Assembly (NCBI GenBank): GCA_030431985.1
Contig: JAUIIB010000006.1
Location: forward strand, 1-64,000
Length of the DNA stretch: 64,000 nt
DNA from: Gammaproteobacteria bacterium
Lineage (GTDB): Bacteria > Pseudomonadota > Gammaproteobacteria > Burkholderiales > Nitrosomonadaceae
Reading direction: 5' to 3'
Position 1 is the stretch's first letter. Each line of letters starts with the position of its first letter. The notes below the pieces were generated by a model. It was given only the letters and a program-made list of their open reading frames with translations. It was not told where the DNA came from and ran no database searches. Of the stretch, positions 18,607 to 28,042 are shown piece after piece. A program made the position numbers and the translations under genes.

Positions 18607-19535
18607 GCTGTTTTTGTCGATATTTTAGATTCGGGCATTTGTGCCACCCACTCCCGTGGCGCCATCGGGAATGGTGGGTCAAGCTCCGCGCGGCTTGAAT
18701 AATAAGCTTGCGCCACATCGCGAGACAAGTTCCGTATGCGGCCTATATATGCCGCACGCTCAGTCACCGAAATCGAACCACGCGCATCAAGTAAATTGAA
18801 AATATGCGCAGCTTTAAGCACTTGCTCATAAGCGGGTAATGCAAGTTTTTGTTTGATCAAATGCTGTGCCTGGGATTCATGATTGCCGAATGCATGAAAC
18901 AAGAAGTCTGGATCACTTTGCTCAAAATTATAAATAGATTGTTCCACTTCATTCTGATGGTAAACATCACGATATGTCAGGCCGTCTGTCCAGACCAAAT
19001 CAAACACGTTATCTACACCCTGCAAATACATCGCAAGCCGCTCCAAACCATATGTAATTTCTCCAGTAATCGGTTTGCAATTTATGCCCCCGACCTGCTG
19101 GAAATAAGTAAATTGCGTGATTTCCATACCATTCAACCATGCTTCCCAACCCAGCCCCCAAGCTCCCAATGTTGGATTCTCCCAGTCATCTTCAACCAGT
19201 CGCACATCGTTTTTCTGCAAATCAAAGCCTAGCTCACGCAGTGAATCCAAATACAAATCCAGAATGTTTTTGGGAGCCGGCTTGAAAACAACTTGAAATT
19301 GAAAATAATGTTGCAGGCGGTTTGGATTATCCCCATACCGGCCGTCTTTTGGACGACGCGAAGGTTGAACATATGCCGCTTTCCAAGGTTCGGGGCCGAG
19401 TGCCCGCAAAAATGTCGCGGTATGGCTGGTCCCTGCGCCTACTTCAGTATCGTATGGCTGCAAAATGGCACAACCCTGCCGCCCCCAGTATTGCTGCAGT
19501 GTAAAAATTATTTCCTGGAAAGTATGCGCGTTCAT
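18603..19535 (-). CDS. glyQ: Glycyl-tRNA synthetase alpha subunit
   Basis: The 310-residue alpha subunit carries the class II catalytic core that activates glycine. The [18 protein letters not shown] start and the [16 protein letters not shown] and [16 protein letters not shown] segments are family signatures. It is the first gene of the glyQ-glyS-gmhB-plsC operon; the promoter should lie in 19536-19685. Its ATG is not preceded by an obvious strong ribosome binding site. Confidence 0.98.
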   Translation of the reverse strand: MNAHTFQEIIFTLQQYWGRQGCAILQPYDTEVGAGTSHTATFLRALGPEPWKAAYVQPSRRPKDGRYGDNPNRLQHYFQFQVVFKPAPKNILDLYLDSLRELGFDLQKNDVRLVEDDWENPTLGAWGLGWEAWLNGMEITQFTYFQQVGGINCKPITGEITYGLERLAMYLQGVDNVFDLVWTDGLTYRDVYHQNEVEQSIYNFEQSDPDFLFHAFGNHESQAQHLIKQKLALPAYEQVLKAAHIFNLLDARGSISVTERAAYIGRIRNLSRDVAQAYYSSRAELDPPFPMAPREWVAQMPESKISTKTA

Positions 19536-19685
19536 GAAAAATCAACAACACCATAAAAAAGATTAAGTAGCCGAATTTTACAGTGTTTTGAGTGTGGCGC
19601 GAAACACCGATTATCATTTACACACCACAACAAGTCACAGCAGCTTTAATTCACGAGGTTTAAATCACGAATTGTAAAACCACCT

Positions 19686-20693
19686 TCAAACATCTACTGA
19701 CAAGAAATTTCCCCGTTCCCGCTCAAATGCAATTGTCAGAAAACGCACACCGACAGAAACTTTAGATTGTTCATTTTTTATATGAACGGCTTCCGCAATT
19801 GCTCGAAAACTGGGTGCAACTATCTTAATAATGTCATATACATCGAGCGACACTTCTGATAAAAAACGAGCCCCGCGCGGCGATAAGTCCTGAAGTATGC
19901 CTTTAGTTGGTATATCAGGCCAGTAAAGATAAAAATCCAATTCGCCTTGCGCATCAATACGTATATTAGTGCGACGTTTTTGCTTATACAGTTCATCATT
20001 GGCGCAAGGTAACGGGCTTTCGCATACGAAGCATTTGTCACTATCAGGATAAGGGCTTGATTGCTTGGTATATGCAGCGTGACAAAAAATACAATACGAT
20101 GTTGCCTGGCCCAGAATTACAGCGGTCTGATTAACGGAACTTTCATCGCCGGTGCTCTGGTCGGCATTTACCGGCACCAGATTTCGTTCGGAAGATTGCC
20201 AGCCACCCTCAAGAAACGCATCGTAGCGCATGCGCGTTACCGGATTTGAAAGCACCATAAATGCCTCATCCATCAATCCGGCATCCTGATAAGGATGTTC
20301 CTTTAATGCGTTGTAGCTTGCGGTAATAATATCTGCGGATGCATCAGGCTGTATCTGGAGTACACGATAATAATTCCGCCTGTTCACAGACGCTGCGCCA
20401 CTTCCTGCGGGGTTCTGAATCATTCCTGAAGCAAATGGACCGAGACTTAGCATATGAATGGGGTGACGTTCTTGCAATCGACGATCATAAGCAGTCCGTT
20501 TCAACGGATCCTTAAGCACCGTATAAGCAGTATTTAACAAGCCAACCTGCAAATCCGCAAAATCCTGATCGGGGTGCCCTTTAAGCCTCTCGATCAACAC
20601 ATGATAGTTCGCCTTGATTACTGCCAACGGCGCATCTGGCTGTGCATATAACGTTCGATATAAATTACGCCTTTCTTTCATGAAGTAATCCAT
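19686..20693 (-). CDS. Tandem J-domain / four-cysteine / PilZ protein
   Basis: This 335-residue soluble protein combines modules rarely seen together. Residues about 10-72 form a J-domain with H40-P41-D42; residues about 106-160 form a second, degenerate J-domain with HPY at 133-135. A pair of CxxC motifs (C201/C204 and C221/C224) looks like a zinc ribbon. Residues about 238-325 form a PilZ domain with R241-TNI-R245 and D269-L-S271-PR-G274, the complete RxxxR and DxSxxG c-di-GMP-binding pattern. It may link c-di-GMP to Hsp70 (DnaK) recruitment, which is inference. It stands alone, about 190 bases from a divergent gene. The start at M1 has no strong ribosome binding site; M5 is an alternative. 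Confidence 0.82.
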   Translation of the reverse strand: MDYFMKERRNLYRTLYAQPDAPLAVIKANYHVLIERLKGHPDQDFADLQVGLLNTAYTVLKDPLKRTAYDRRLQERHPIHMLSLGPFASGMIQNPAGSGAASVNRRNYYRVLQIQPDASADIITASYNALKEHPYQDAGLMDEAFMVLSNPVTRMRYDAFLEGGWQSSERNLVPVNADQSTGDESSVNQTAVILGQATSYCIFCHAAYTKQSSPYPDSDKCFVCESPLPCANDELYKQKRRTNIRIDAQGELDFYLYWPDIPTKGILQDLSPRGARFLSEVSLDVYDIIKIVAPSFRAIAEAVHIKNEQSKVSVGVRFLTIAFERERGNFLSVDV

Positions 20694-20956
20694 TGCTGAC
20701 AGTTTTTACTATTTTGGACTAATCCTTACTATAAATCCAGCTTAGATTAATCAAATTATCACAGAAATCGACTTCAAAATCAGAAACTGTAAAAACAGCC
20801 GTTAACACAATATCTTAGACTTAAATTTAGTCAATTAGTTTCTGATACGCAACAACACAGGCAGGATCAGCATTTTGATTTATAATGGGAATGTTTATCT
20901 ATTATCGAATGTTATATCGTACCGCAGCATCCAGAACGAAGCTTTCAGAATACCGT

Positions 20957-21427
20957 ATGACTGTATTTTCAAATAAAACCAGATACCTTTTGGTGTTACC
21001 GCTATTATTTGTGCTATTGCTTGAGTTGTGCACATTTTCACAACCCACTCTCGCGGGTAAAGATGCGACCAAACCTAATACGTCTACACAACAAAATCCA
21101 TATGAACTGCCCTCAACTGTAATTCAGAGACTTAAAATCGACGCCGGCTTCGGCTGGGGAATTTTTAGTGGACGCATCTACAACGGCAACAGTGATTATA
21201 CGATTACACATCTTATTGTCAGTATGGAACCCGTTCACGATCATCATACCGCGGATATGGCACATCACGCAGACAACTCATCACATCAATCCCGCATTCA
21301 CCAAATCGACATGAACCTAAAACCGCTCACCCACGGCGCTATTTCAATGGCGTTAGATGATGATGTGGCACATGTTCACAACTTCAATTGGAAAGTGCTT
21401 CAGGCATTCGGGTACAAGCCTGAGTAG
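20957..21427 (+). CDS. Secreted or membrane-anchored His-rich hypothetical protein
   Basis: From ATG 20957 the product is 156 residues with a signal peptide or anchor (YLLVLPLLFVLLLELCTF) and a mature part that contains a histidine-rich stretch (HDHHTADMAHHADNSSH). The segment GIFSGRIYNGNSDYTITHLIV looks like a small beta-sandwich strand pair. An upstream ATG at 20885 would add 24 residues before the hydrophobic segment, which fits a signal peptide less well. No family recognised; the His-rich loop suggests metal binding in the periplasm. Convergent with nadB. Confidence 0.6.
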   Translation: MTVFSNKTRYLLVLPLLFVLLLELCTFSQPTLAGKDATKPNTSTQQNPYELPSTVIQRLKIDAGFGWGIFSGRIYNGNSDYTITHLIVSMEPVHDHHTADMAHHADNSSHQSRIHQIDMNLKPLTHGAISMALDDDVAHVHNFNWKVLQAFGYKPE

Positions 21428-21446
21428 TTGCAACGTCCCTCCACAA

Positions 21447-23039
21447 CTAAGACTTCTGCAATACGGTATCTTGTGCACGCAGTTGCATTTCCGGATAATC
21501 TCTACTGCAATGCAGGCCACGGCTTTCATGTCTAAGCATTGCACTACGTACAATCAGATCGGCGGTATCCACCAAATTACGCAGTTCAAGCAGATCGCTG
21601 GTTACACGAAAATGGGTATAATATTCATTGATTTCCTCTCGCAGCAAATCAATTCTATGCTGCGCACGTTGCAGTCGTTTCGTTGTTCTCACGATACCCA
21701 CATAACTCCACATACAACGGCGTAACTCATCCCAATTATGCGAAATAACGATTTCTTCGTCCGCATCCGTAACACGGCTTTCATCCCAATCGGGAATTTC
21801 CGGTAATAACACGTCTGAACGGCTGTTAATATCCATCGCTGCGGCACGCGCCACGACCAAACACTCCAGCAATGAATTACTCGCCAGTCGATTCGCGCCA
21901 TGCAACCCAGTATGCGCAGTTTCACCAATTGCATACAGATGATCTAAATCTGTCCGCCCGCTTCGGTCGGTCAAAATACCGCCGCAGGTATAGTGTGCTG
22001 CGGGGACAACCGGAATAGGTTCTTGTGTCAGGTCGATGCCGAGCTTTAAACAACGCGCATAAATAGTGGGAAAATGCTGCTGTAAAAAATTAGCCGGCTT
22101 ATGTGAAATATCAAGATACACACAATCCAGTCCACGCTTTTTCATTTCAAAATCGATTGCACGCGCAACAATATCACGTGGCGCCAATTCGGCGCGCTGA
22201 TCGTGCCGAGCCATAAAACATTCGCCATCCGGCAATTTCAACAAACCACCTTCGCCGCGTACGGCTTCACTAATCAAAAATGATTTGGCATGGGGATGAT
22301 ACAAACATGTGGGATGAAATTGAATAAACTCCATATTGGCAACCCGGCATCCTGCACGCCACCCCATAGCGATGCCATCTCCAGTTGCCGTATCCGGATT
22401 GGTCGTATACAGATACACTTTGTTTGCACCACCGGTAGCCAGAACCGTATTTTGTGCTGTAATCGTACACACGCGGCCTTTAGACCTGTTAAGCACGTAA
22501 GCCCCCAAACAGCGTTTATCTGCTTGTCCAAAATTTTCCGGGATTTTATCGCTTGTTATCAAATCGATGGCGATGTGCTGTTCCAGAATCCGGATATTCC
22601 GACAATTACGCACCTTCTCGATCAAAACTTCTTGAACCGCTTTACCCGTTGCATCGCCACTGTGCATAATACGACGCATGCTGTGACCACCTTCTTTGGT
22701 TAGATGGTAGCCGGTCTCATGATTGCCGTCCCGAGTAAATTCGACCCCTTGATCGATCAGCCAATAGATAGCCTCCCGCGCATGTTCGGCCACAAAGCGT
22801 ACAACACCCTCATCGCACAGCCCTGCACCCGCGATAAGTGTATCTTGAACGTGATTGTCGGGCGTATCTTCCCCTGACATCGACGCAGCAATACCACCCT
22901 GCGCCCATCCGCTAGCACCATCTTTAAGTGCCTGCTTTGTAACAATACATACCCTTTGGGTTTGTGCTAAATTCAGGGCCAGTGTAAACCCAGCTAAACC
23001 GCTACCAATGATTAAAGTGTCGAAATTTTGGTTGTGCAT
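21447..23039 (-). CDS. nadB: L-aspartate oxidase
   Basis: The 530-residue flavoprotein oxidises L-aspartate to iminoaspartate, the first step of de novo NAD synthesis. The FAD-binding [14 protein letters not shown] motif is at the N-terminus, followed by [29 protein letters not shown] and a C-terminal helical domain, as in succinate dehydrogenase flavoprotein relatives. Length is normal for NadB. nadA and nadC are not adjacent in the window. Confidence 0.97.
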   Translation of the reverse strand: MHNQNFDTLIIGSGLAGFTLALNLAQTQRVCIVTKQALKDGASGWAQGGIAASMSGEDTPDNHVQDTLIAGAGLCDEGVVRFVAEHAREAIYWLIDQGVEFTRDGNHETGYHLTKEGGHSMRRIMHSGDATGKAVQEVLIEKVRNCRNIRILEQHIAIDLITSDKIPENFGQADKRCLGAYVLNRSKGRVCTITAQNTVLATGGANKVYLYTTNPDTATGDGIAMGWRAGCRVANMEFIQFHPTCLYHPHAKSFLISEAVRGEGGLLKLPDGECFMARHDQRAELAPRDIVARAIDFEMKKRGLDCVYLDISHKPANFLQQHFPTIYARCLKLGIDLTQEPIPVVPAAHYTCGGILTDRSGRTDLDHLYAIGETAHTGLHGANRLASNSLLECLVVARAAAMDINSRSDVLLPEIPDWDESRVTDADEEIVISHNWDELRRCMWSYVGIVRTTKRLQRAQHRIDLLREEINEYYTHFRVTSDLLELRNLVDTADLIVRSAMLRHESRGLHCSRDYPEMQLRAQDTVLQKS

Positions 23040-23155
23040 TGAGATTGATTGCGCATGTGGGCTTATTATTAGTGTTATACAAGCCTATCATATCAGACTG
23101 TACAATCCATCATACCCAATCAATCAACTACTGAACAGCAATTATCTGTCCGTAA

Positions 23156-23596
23156 CTACGGACAAGTGATTAAATTAATCGAGCCTTGCTGGTGAACACC
23201 AAATACTTCATTTTCATTGTCCCTCTTTACCAGTTCAATTGCATTCCATGTTCCACTTAGTGTTGATGGCTCTAATTTTGCGGCAAACGTATCCGTCCAG
23301 AACTCAATACCTTCCTCACGATCTGAACTCACAATAGTGAGCTTGATACTGCCATCGGCCAAAACGGCATTACCATGTGCCGCAGACAGCGTATTTTCAT
23401 AATCAACCGTACCAAACAACGCAAAATACCCACCTTCCTTTTCATATATGCCGAATTTATATTTCCAGTATGGTTCATTCTCCTGATTAAATACCTGCCA
23501 GCAAAATTCACCCAAAAACCTTTCAGCAGAAGCATGAGACGAAACAGCCATCAAAAACACACAAGCTAAGATAACACCACAACGCTTTTTAACCAT
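23156..23596 (-). CDS. Secreted hypothetical protein
   Basis: I start at the ATG at 23596 because GGAGG lies about eleven bases upstream; the longer frame to 23638 adds 14 charged residues before the signal peptide and is unlikely. The 146-residue product has a signal peptide ending near SSHASAE and a mature part rich in aromatic residues with two cysteines (GEFCWQVF and the C-terminal NLITCP) that may form a disulfide linking the ends of a beta-barrel. No family recognised. Confidence 0.7.
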   Translation of the reverse strand: MVKKRCGVILACVFLMAVSSHASAERFLGEFCWQVFNQENEPYWKYKFGIYEKEGGYFALFGTVDYENTLSAAHGNAVLADGSIKLTIVSSDREEGIEFWTDTFAAKLEPSTLSGTWNAIELVKRDNENEVFGVHQQGSINLITCP

Positions 23597-23935
23597 TTTC
23601 CTTACCTCCTCCATCTTTCCAAAATTATCTAGGTCCAACCCTATAACACATTTACATTAGCGGATAGAAATTAACCAACTTATTTAAATTCTTAAGACAA
23701 GAACTTACACACTATTCCTGAACAGGAGATTAACAGAACTCAAATAAAAGCAATTTTTACAACTCAATATAACTGTTGTATATCGTTATTTGCGAGCAAG
23801 ACAGTTTTAATTGTACCCAAGTACAATTGGACAACCTGTTACAGAAATATTATATTATTAACAATAAAATATTAAAGTAATGAAAACTAAAATAGTTTCT
23901 GATTGCTACATCACTACACCTACAGAGGACATTTT
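23597..23935. other. Divergent intergenic region with an AATTGTAC palindrome
   Basis: About 340 bases, strongly AT-rich, without a plausible gene. It holds a perfect inverted repeat AATTGTAC-CCAA-GTACAATT at 23809-23828, about 107 bases upstream of the PEP-CTERM-like start. A partial copy of the same palindrome occurs at about 39518-39535. I find no sigma-54-type promoter here. Confidence 0.45.
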
Positions 23936-24577
23936 ATGAAACGTATCTACATCACGGTTATTCTCTTGTTGGCATATTCTCACGCATCGGCAATATCCAT
24001 TCAATGGTTGCCACTAGGCACCACAACGGCAGAAGGCAATCCATCGACTTTACTTGGCAACCCTGTACTCGAATACCAAAACGCAGGTATCGGTGGTATC
24101 GACTGGGTAACCTCTGGCATCGGTCCTCGAGGCGGTTTGGAAGTCCAGGAGCTGTGGCTGTTCGACGATTCAGCAGGAGGCGTTCCCGGCACAAGTGAGG
24201 CGACAACAACTTTTTCCATAGCCAGCAATAGCGTCGGCTTTATGATGAACGGAGATCATAACGACGGGTTCGCCCAGTTTTTTGTCGATGGTGTTGATGT
24301 TGGCATATACGATTTGTTTCAAATTGGTCGCAGCAGTTTAGTGGTTACAGGATTAAATCTAGCGGCACACACGCTGAAAGTAGTACAGCTGGGGCTGCAT
24401 AATCCCGCGTCGACAAAAGGTGATGTTGCAATCTTTGGCGGAGCTGCATTTAATACTCAAGCTGTTTCAGAACCAGCCGTCATGAGCCTTTTCTTTTTTC
24501 CACTGTTGTATCTTCTAATCTTCCATAGATTTTTACCACACACTTGTACACAACTTCAGCGCCCTCACGCAATCTAG
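23936..24577 (+). CDS. Secreted protein with degenerate PEP-CTERM-like tail
   Basis: The product (213 residues from ATG 23936, preceded by GAGG) has a signal peptide ending near SHASAIS and a beta-rich mature domain. Near the end, VSEPAVMSLFFFPLLYLLIF resembles a PEP-CTERM sorting signal: an SEP motif, a transmembrane helix and then basic residues, but it continues for about 20 extra polar residues (ending QRPHAI). This is longer than a normal tail, so recognition by exosortase is uncertain; a 3' frameshift is possible. Function unknown. Confidence 0.65.
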   Translation: MKRIYITVILLLAYSHASAISIQWLPLGTTTAEGNPSTLLGNPVLEYQNAGIGGIDWVTSGIGPRGGLEVQELWLFDDSAGGVPGTSEATTTFSIASNSVGFMMNGDHNDGFAQFFVDGVDVGIYDLFQIGRSSLVVTGLNLAAHTLKVVQLGLHNPASTKGDVAIFGGAAFNTQAVSEPAVMSLFFFPLLYLLIFHRFLPHTCTQLQRPHAI

Positions 24578-24837
24578 CGCCCCTTCAGCTTATTTGTACC
24601 GGGTTCTTTGTTGACTCGAACTTTGAGAACAACATTGACCCGGAATGATTTCTTTAGACCTCCTCAATCGATACAATCAATCTATACCGTCTTAAATCTC
24701 GTATGATAGGTATCAGCAGCTATCAAAGCAAACTGTTTTCAGTACATTTTCATCAAAAACAAATTAACGTAATCAACATCTAATTGTCATAATTTGATGC
24801 TAATCTGTATTTAATTTTACGCAAAGGAGAGTTAAAT

Positions 24838-25059
24838 ATGGGCATCAGTTTCTGGCAAATCATCCTTGTAGTTATTTTATTCTTACTGTTGTTTGGACGA
24901 GGCAAAATTCCAGCACTTATGTCTGATCTGGCCACAGGAATAAAAAGTTTTAAAACAGGCCTCAAAGAAGACGAGCATTTACAAATACCCGACCCAGAAA
25001 AAGATACCAAGATTACTGGAACGGAAAAAAACCCTATCGGCAAAAACAACCATGTTTGA
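24838..25059 (+). CDS. tatA: Sec-independent protein translocase TatA
   Basis: The 73-residue protein has one N-terminal membrane helix (SFWQIILVVILFLLLFG), the FG hinge, and an amphipathic helix (KIPALMSDLATGIKSFKTGL), the standard TatA layout. It forms the translocation pore for folded proteins. GGAG lies upstream of the ATG. It overlaps tatB by eight bases. Confidence 0.95.
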   Translation: MGISFWQIILVVILFLLLFGRGKIPALMSDLATGIKSFKTGLKEDEHLQIPDPEKDTKITGTEKNPIGKNNHV

Positions 25060-25405
25060 TTTAAGCTGGATAGAATTAATGTTTGTCGCAGTTCTAGCAA
25101 TTATTGTTGTTGGACCAAGGGAGTTACCCCAATTGTTTAATTTGGTTGGCCGCTTTTTCGGCAAGCTTCGCCGACTGTATCAAGATATAACAGGAAGTAT
25201 CCGCCAACTTGAAAGAGAAGTAAACATTGCAGAGGGAAGCACCAGCCAACAGTCAGACTGGCAAAACCTAATGCCTGAACATCTCCGTCATTTACCTAAG
25301 GACTTTGTGCCGGGTTCGATACCCGCTGAACAACACCAACAAAGACGCGCACAACGCGAAGCCTTCATCAAATCTCAAGAAAAGAAAAACATTCAGCCTG
25401 ATTGA
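25052..25405 (+). CDS. tatB: Sec-independent protein translocase TatB
   Basis: The 117-residue protein begins MFDLSWIELMFVAVLAIIVVGPRELPQ, the hallmark TatB helix with its conserved Glu and GPxxLP hinge, followed by a long amphipathic helix and a charged tail. With TatC it forms the signal-peptide receptor. It sits between tatA (eight-base overlap) and tatC (nine-base gap). Confidence 0.95.
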   Translation: MFDLSWIELMFVAVLAIIVVGPRELPQLFNLVGRFFGKLRRLYQDITGSIRQLEREVNIAEGSTSQQSDWQNLMPEHLRHLPKDFVPGSIPAEQHQQRRAQREAFIKSQEKKNIQPD

Positions 25406-25414
25406 CGTTTAACT

Positions 25415-26215
25415 ATGCAAACAGAAACTAACGAATTAAATCTGTCAAAAGCACCGCTACTTGCTCACCTGATGGAACTACGGCAAAGAATATTTTATTG
25501 CCTGTTGTTCCTATCCCTTGCCTTCAGTATTAGCTATTATTTTTCTGAGGAAATATACCGTTTCTTACTCCAGCCGCTGGAACGGGTTTTCGCCAATGAC
25601 GCGCGTCACCGGCATATGATTTATACCGGCCTGCATGAAGCGTTTTTTACTTATTTAAAAGTATCTTTTTTTGCGGCATTCTTTTTTACGTTACCGTTAA
25701 TCTTAATTCAAATATGGCGGTTTATAGCACCCGGACTCTATAAAGACGAACGCAAATCCGCTATGCCGTTGTTTGTTTTGACACCGGTACTGTTTATCGC
25801 TGGCGCAATGTTGGCTTTCTATGTGGTTATACCGCTCGCCTGGGAGTTTTTTGTCAGCTTCGAGACACAGGGGAACAATAATCATTTAGCGGTGCAATTA
25901 GAAGCCAGAGTCAGTGAATATTTGGGATTGATAACACAGCTGATACTCGCTTTTGGGCTGAGCTTCGAATTGCCGATTTTATTATTGGTTTTGGCAAAAG
26001 CAGGCATAATCACTGCTGAAGACCTACTTCATCACAGACGACACGCCGTTGTCGTCGCCTTTCTCATTGCAGCACTGATTACACCGCCAGATTTAATTTC
26101 CCAAATAGCCTTGGGCACACCTATCTTGATACTGTACCAGATATCTATCTGGCTGATACGCTGGACATCTGCAGACAAAAAAACGCGTCTACGCCGTCAA
26201 ATCACACTACCGTAG
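25415..26215 (+). CDS. tatC: Sec-independent protein translocase TatC
   Basis: The 266-residue six-helix membrane protein starts with the conserved cytoplasmic LLAHLMELRQRIFYC motif and contains FFAAFFFTLPLILIQIWRFIAPGLYKDERK, both essential for twin-arginine signal recognition. It ends the tatABC operon. A likely substrate, the PhoX-like protein, is encoded about 270 bases downstream. Confidence 0.97.
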   Translation: MQTETNELNLSKAPLLAHLMELRQRIFYCLLFLSLAFSISYYFSEEIYRFLLQPLERVFANDARHRHMIYTGLHEAFFTYLKVSFFAAFFFTLPLILIQIWRFIAPGLYKDERKSAMPLFVLTPVLFIAGAMLAFYVVIPLAWEFFVSFETQGNNNHLAVQLEARVSEYLGLITQLILAFGLSFELPILLLVLAKAGIITAEDLLHHRRHAVVVAFLIAALITPPDLISQIALGTPILILYQISIWLIRWTSADKKTRLRRQITLP

Positions 26216-26249
26216 TACTTCGCTCCTCAAAAAACAATGAATCGCTCAT

Positions 26250-26270
26250 CCGGCCGGAACCGTTGGCCGG
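26250..26270 (+). other. GC-rich hairpin downstream of tatC
   Basis: CCGGCC and GGCCGG with a nine-base loop lie 35 bases after the tatC stop in otherwise AT-rich sequence. No T-run follows, so it is at best a Rho-dependent or weak terminator, or an mRNA 3'-end stabiliser. Confidence 0.35.
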
Positions 26271-26488
26271 TATTAGACGTAAATCTATACCCTGTACGGG
26301 ATGAATTAGCACGCCAGTTATTCCACCTAATTTTCGATCTTCCTCACACCGTCTTTGTCATTCAAATTTCATCATTATTTCATAAAACTGTTCCAATTCT
26401 GTAATGACCCCGAATGTAGACTGAAATAAGAAGCTTTCGAGATTTTACGGCTTCTACAAATCAATATAATACAAAGGAGAAAGCATCG

Positions 26489-27949
26489 ATGACTGAGAAT
26501 ACAAACACAATCACAGAAAAAAACGAATCACAAATTGAGCCGGTAATTAACCGCCGCGATTTCATGAAAGGTGGCACAACAATCGCAGCCAGTGGTGCAT
26601 TTGCTGCGCTCGCGTCAAAACGTGGAATCGCTGCAAGCTTGCCTTATTCTGATGATTACGGTCCATTAGCACCGGTTGCAGATAACGCAACCGGTTTATA
26701 TTTATTAGCTTTACCGAACGGTTTTGAATACACCTCATATGGCTGGACGGGACAATTGCAACAAGACAACAACCATACCCCGACGGATCACGATGGCATG
26801 GCCGTAGTTGCAGCACGCGGTAATACAATTGCATTAGTTCGCAATTACGAACAATCTGAAGGCGAATCGCAAAAATCACACCCGCGCGGCGGCATAGGCG
26901 TTTATAACGACGCTCAGCATGGTGGTACAGGAAATATACTGTTCGATGTATTGGAGGGTAAATTTTTGTCAAGCTGGAACAGCTTGGGCGGCACTGTACG
27001 TAATTGTGCTGGCGGTCCTACCCCTTGGGGCACATGGCTGTCATGCGAAGAAACCTTTCATCCTTGGGGTGAAGGCCCGCAGGGATTCAATCATGGCTAT
27101 ACATTCGAAGTACCCGGATTCGGCATTTCAGACGGCCAACCTATTCGCGAAATGGGGCGGTTTTCTCATGAAGCTGCCGCTGTTGATCCTGCAACCGGTA
27201 TCGTGTACGAAACTGAAGATGCGGGCCAAAGTGCATTTTATAAATTTGTGCCTGCCGGAAAATGGGGAGACTTGAAATCAGGCGGTAAATTATACGCCAT
27301 GGTTCTTGACGGCGTACCACGCGTCGATCTGCGTGGTGGATTAATTGAAGGTACGGTTTGGAACGTTACCTGGCAGGAAGTACCTGACCCCGATGCGCAA
27401 ACGACAAGTTGCTTTGACCAAGCGACTGATGCAGCAATTATTGAACGCGGTGAGGGCTGTTGGTACGATCAGGGCAAAATCTATTTTGTTTCGACATCCG
27501 GCGGACTGGCCAATCTCGGACAAATTTTTTGCTACGACCCCCGTAAAGAAACAGTAACGCTACTTTTTGAATCAGCCAGCGTAAACGAAGTTGACGGCCC
27601 GGATAATATTGCAATCAGTCCTCGTGGTTCTATTTTAATGTGTGAAGATGGCGGTGCAGACCCCAAGCGCCTAGTTGGATTGACAAAAGCAGGCAACACT
27701 TTCTTATTTGCAGAAAACCGTATTGCGCTTGACCAGGGTGACCTCGCAACAATTGACGCAGTGTATCCCGGCGCACAGGCATTCTCCTGGGACACTGTCG
27801 GCACCTCAACGGATGGATCCGCACGCAGAAGCTTCACCAGTAGAGAATGGGCCGGCGCAACATTCTATGACCGCTGGTTATTCGTCAACATCCAATCCCC
27901 AGGTGTAACCTTCGCGATTACCGGGCCTTGGGAAAACGGTGCGCTGTAA
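26489..27949 (+). CDS. PhoX-like (DUF839) Tat-exported phosphatase-family protein
   Basis: The 486-residue protein has a twin-arginine signal: INRRDFMKGG (R22, R23) followed by a hydrophobic stretch and cleavage near RGIAA. The mature part matches the DUF839/PhoX family, with segments such as GGTVRNCAGGPTPWGTWLSC EETF-like and DGPDNIAISPRGSILMCEDG that in PhoX bind Ca/Fe at the active site. PhoX enzymes are Ca/Fe-dependent alkaline phosphatases exported folded, though many DUF839 proteins are uncharacterised. It has a good ribosome binding site (AAGGAG) and its position beside tatABC fits. Confidence 0.85.
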   Translation: MTENTNTITEKNESQIEPVINRRDFMKGGTTIAASGAFAALASKRGIAASLPYSDDYGPLAPVADNATGLYLLALPNGFEYTSYGWTGQLQQDNNHTPTDHDGMAVVAARGNTIALVRNYEQSEGESQKSHPRGGIGVYNDAQHGGTGNILFDVLEGKFLSSWNSLGGTVRNCAGGPTPWGTWLSCEETFHPWGEGPQGFNHGYTFEVPGFGISDGQPIREMGRFSHEAAAVDPATGIVYETEDAGQSAFYKFVPAGKWGDLKSGGKLYAMVLDGVPRVDLRGGLIEGTVWNVTWQEVPDPDAQTTSCFDQATDAAIIERGEGCWYDQGKIYFVSTSGGLANLGQIFCYDPRKETVTLLFESASVNEVDGPDNIAISPRGSILMCEDGGADPKRLVGLTKAGNTFLFAENRIALDQGDLATIDAVYPGAQAFSWDTVGTSTDGSARRSFTSREWAGATFYDRWLFVNIQSPGVTFAITGPWENGAL

Positions 27950-28042
27950 CAGTGAATACCTAAATAATTCATAACGGGTAACAACAAATATATTACCCAT
28001 CATATCAAAACAATAACACAACTTATTTTTACGGGAGTTGTC

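Noticed and set aside
19536-19685. T-box or glycine riboswitch upstream of glyQ
   Set aside because: Only 150 bases, no recognisable T-box or glycine-aptamer pattern and no leader terminator.
22290-22703. 137-residue plus-strand frame antisense to nadB
   Set aside because: Antisense shadow; nadB is intact and conserved.
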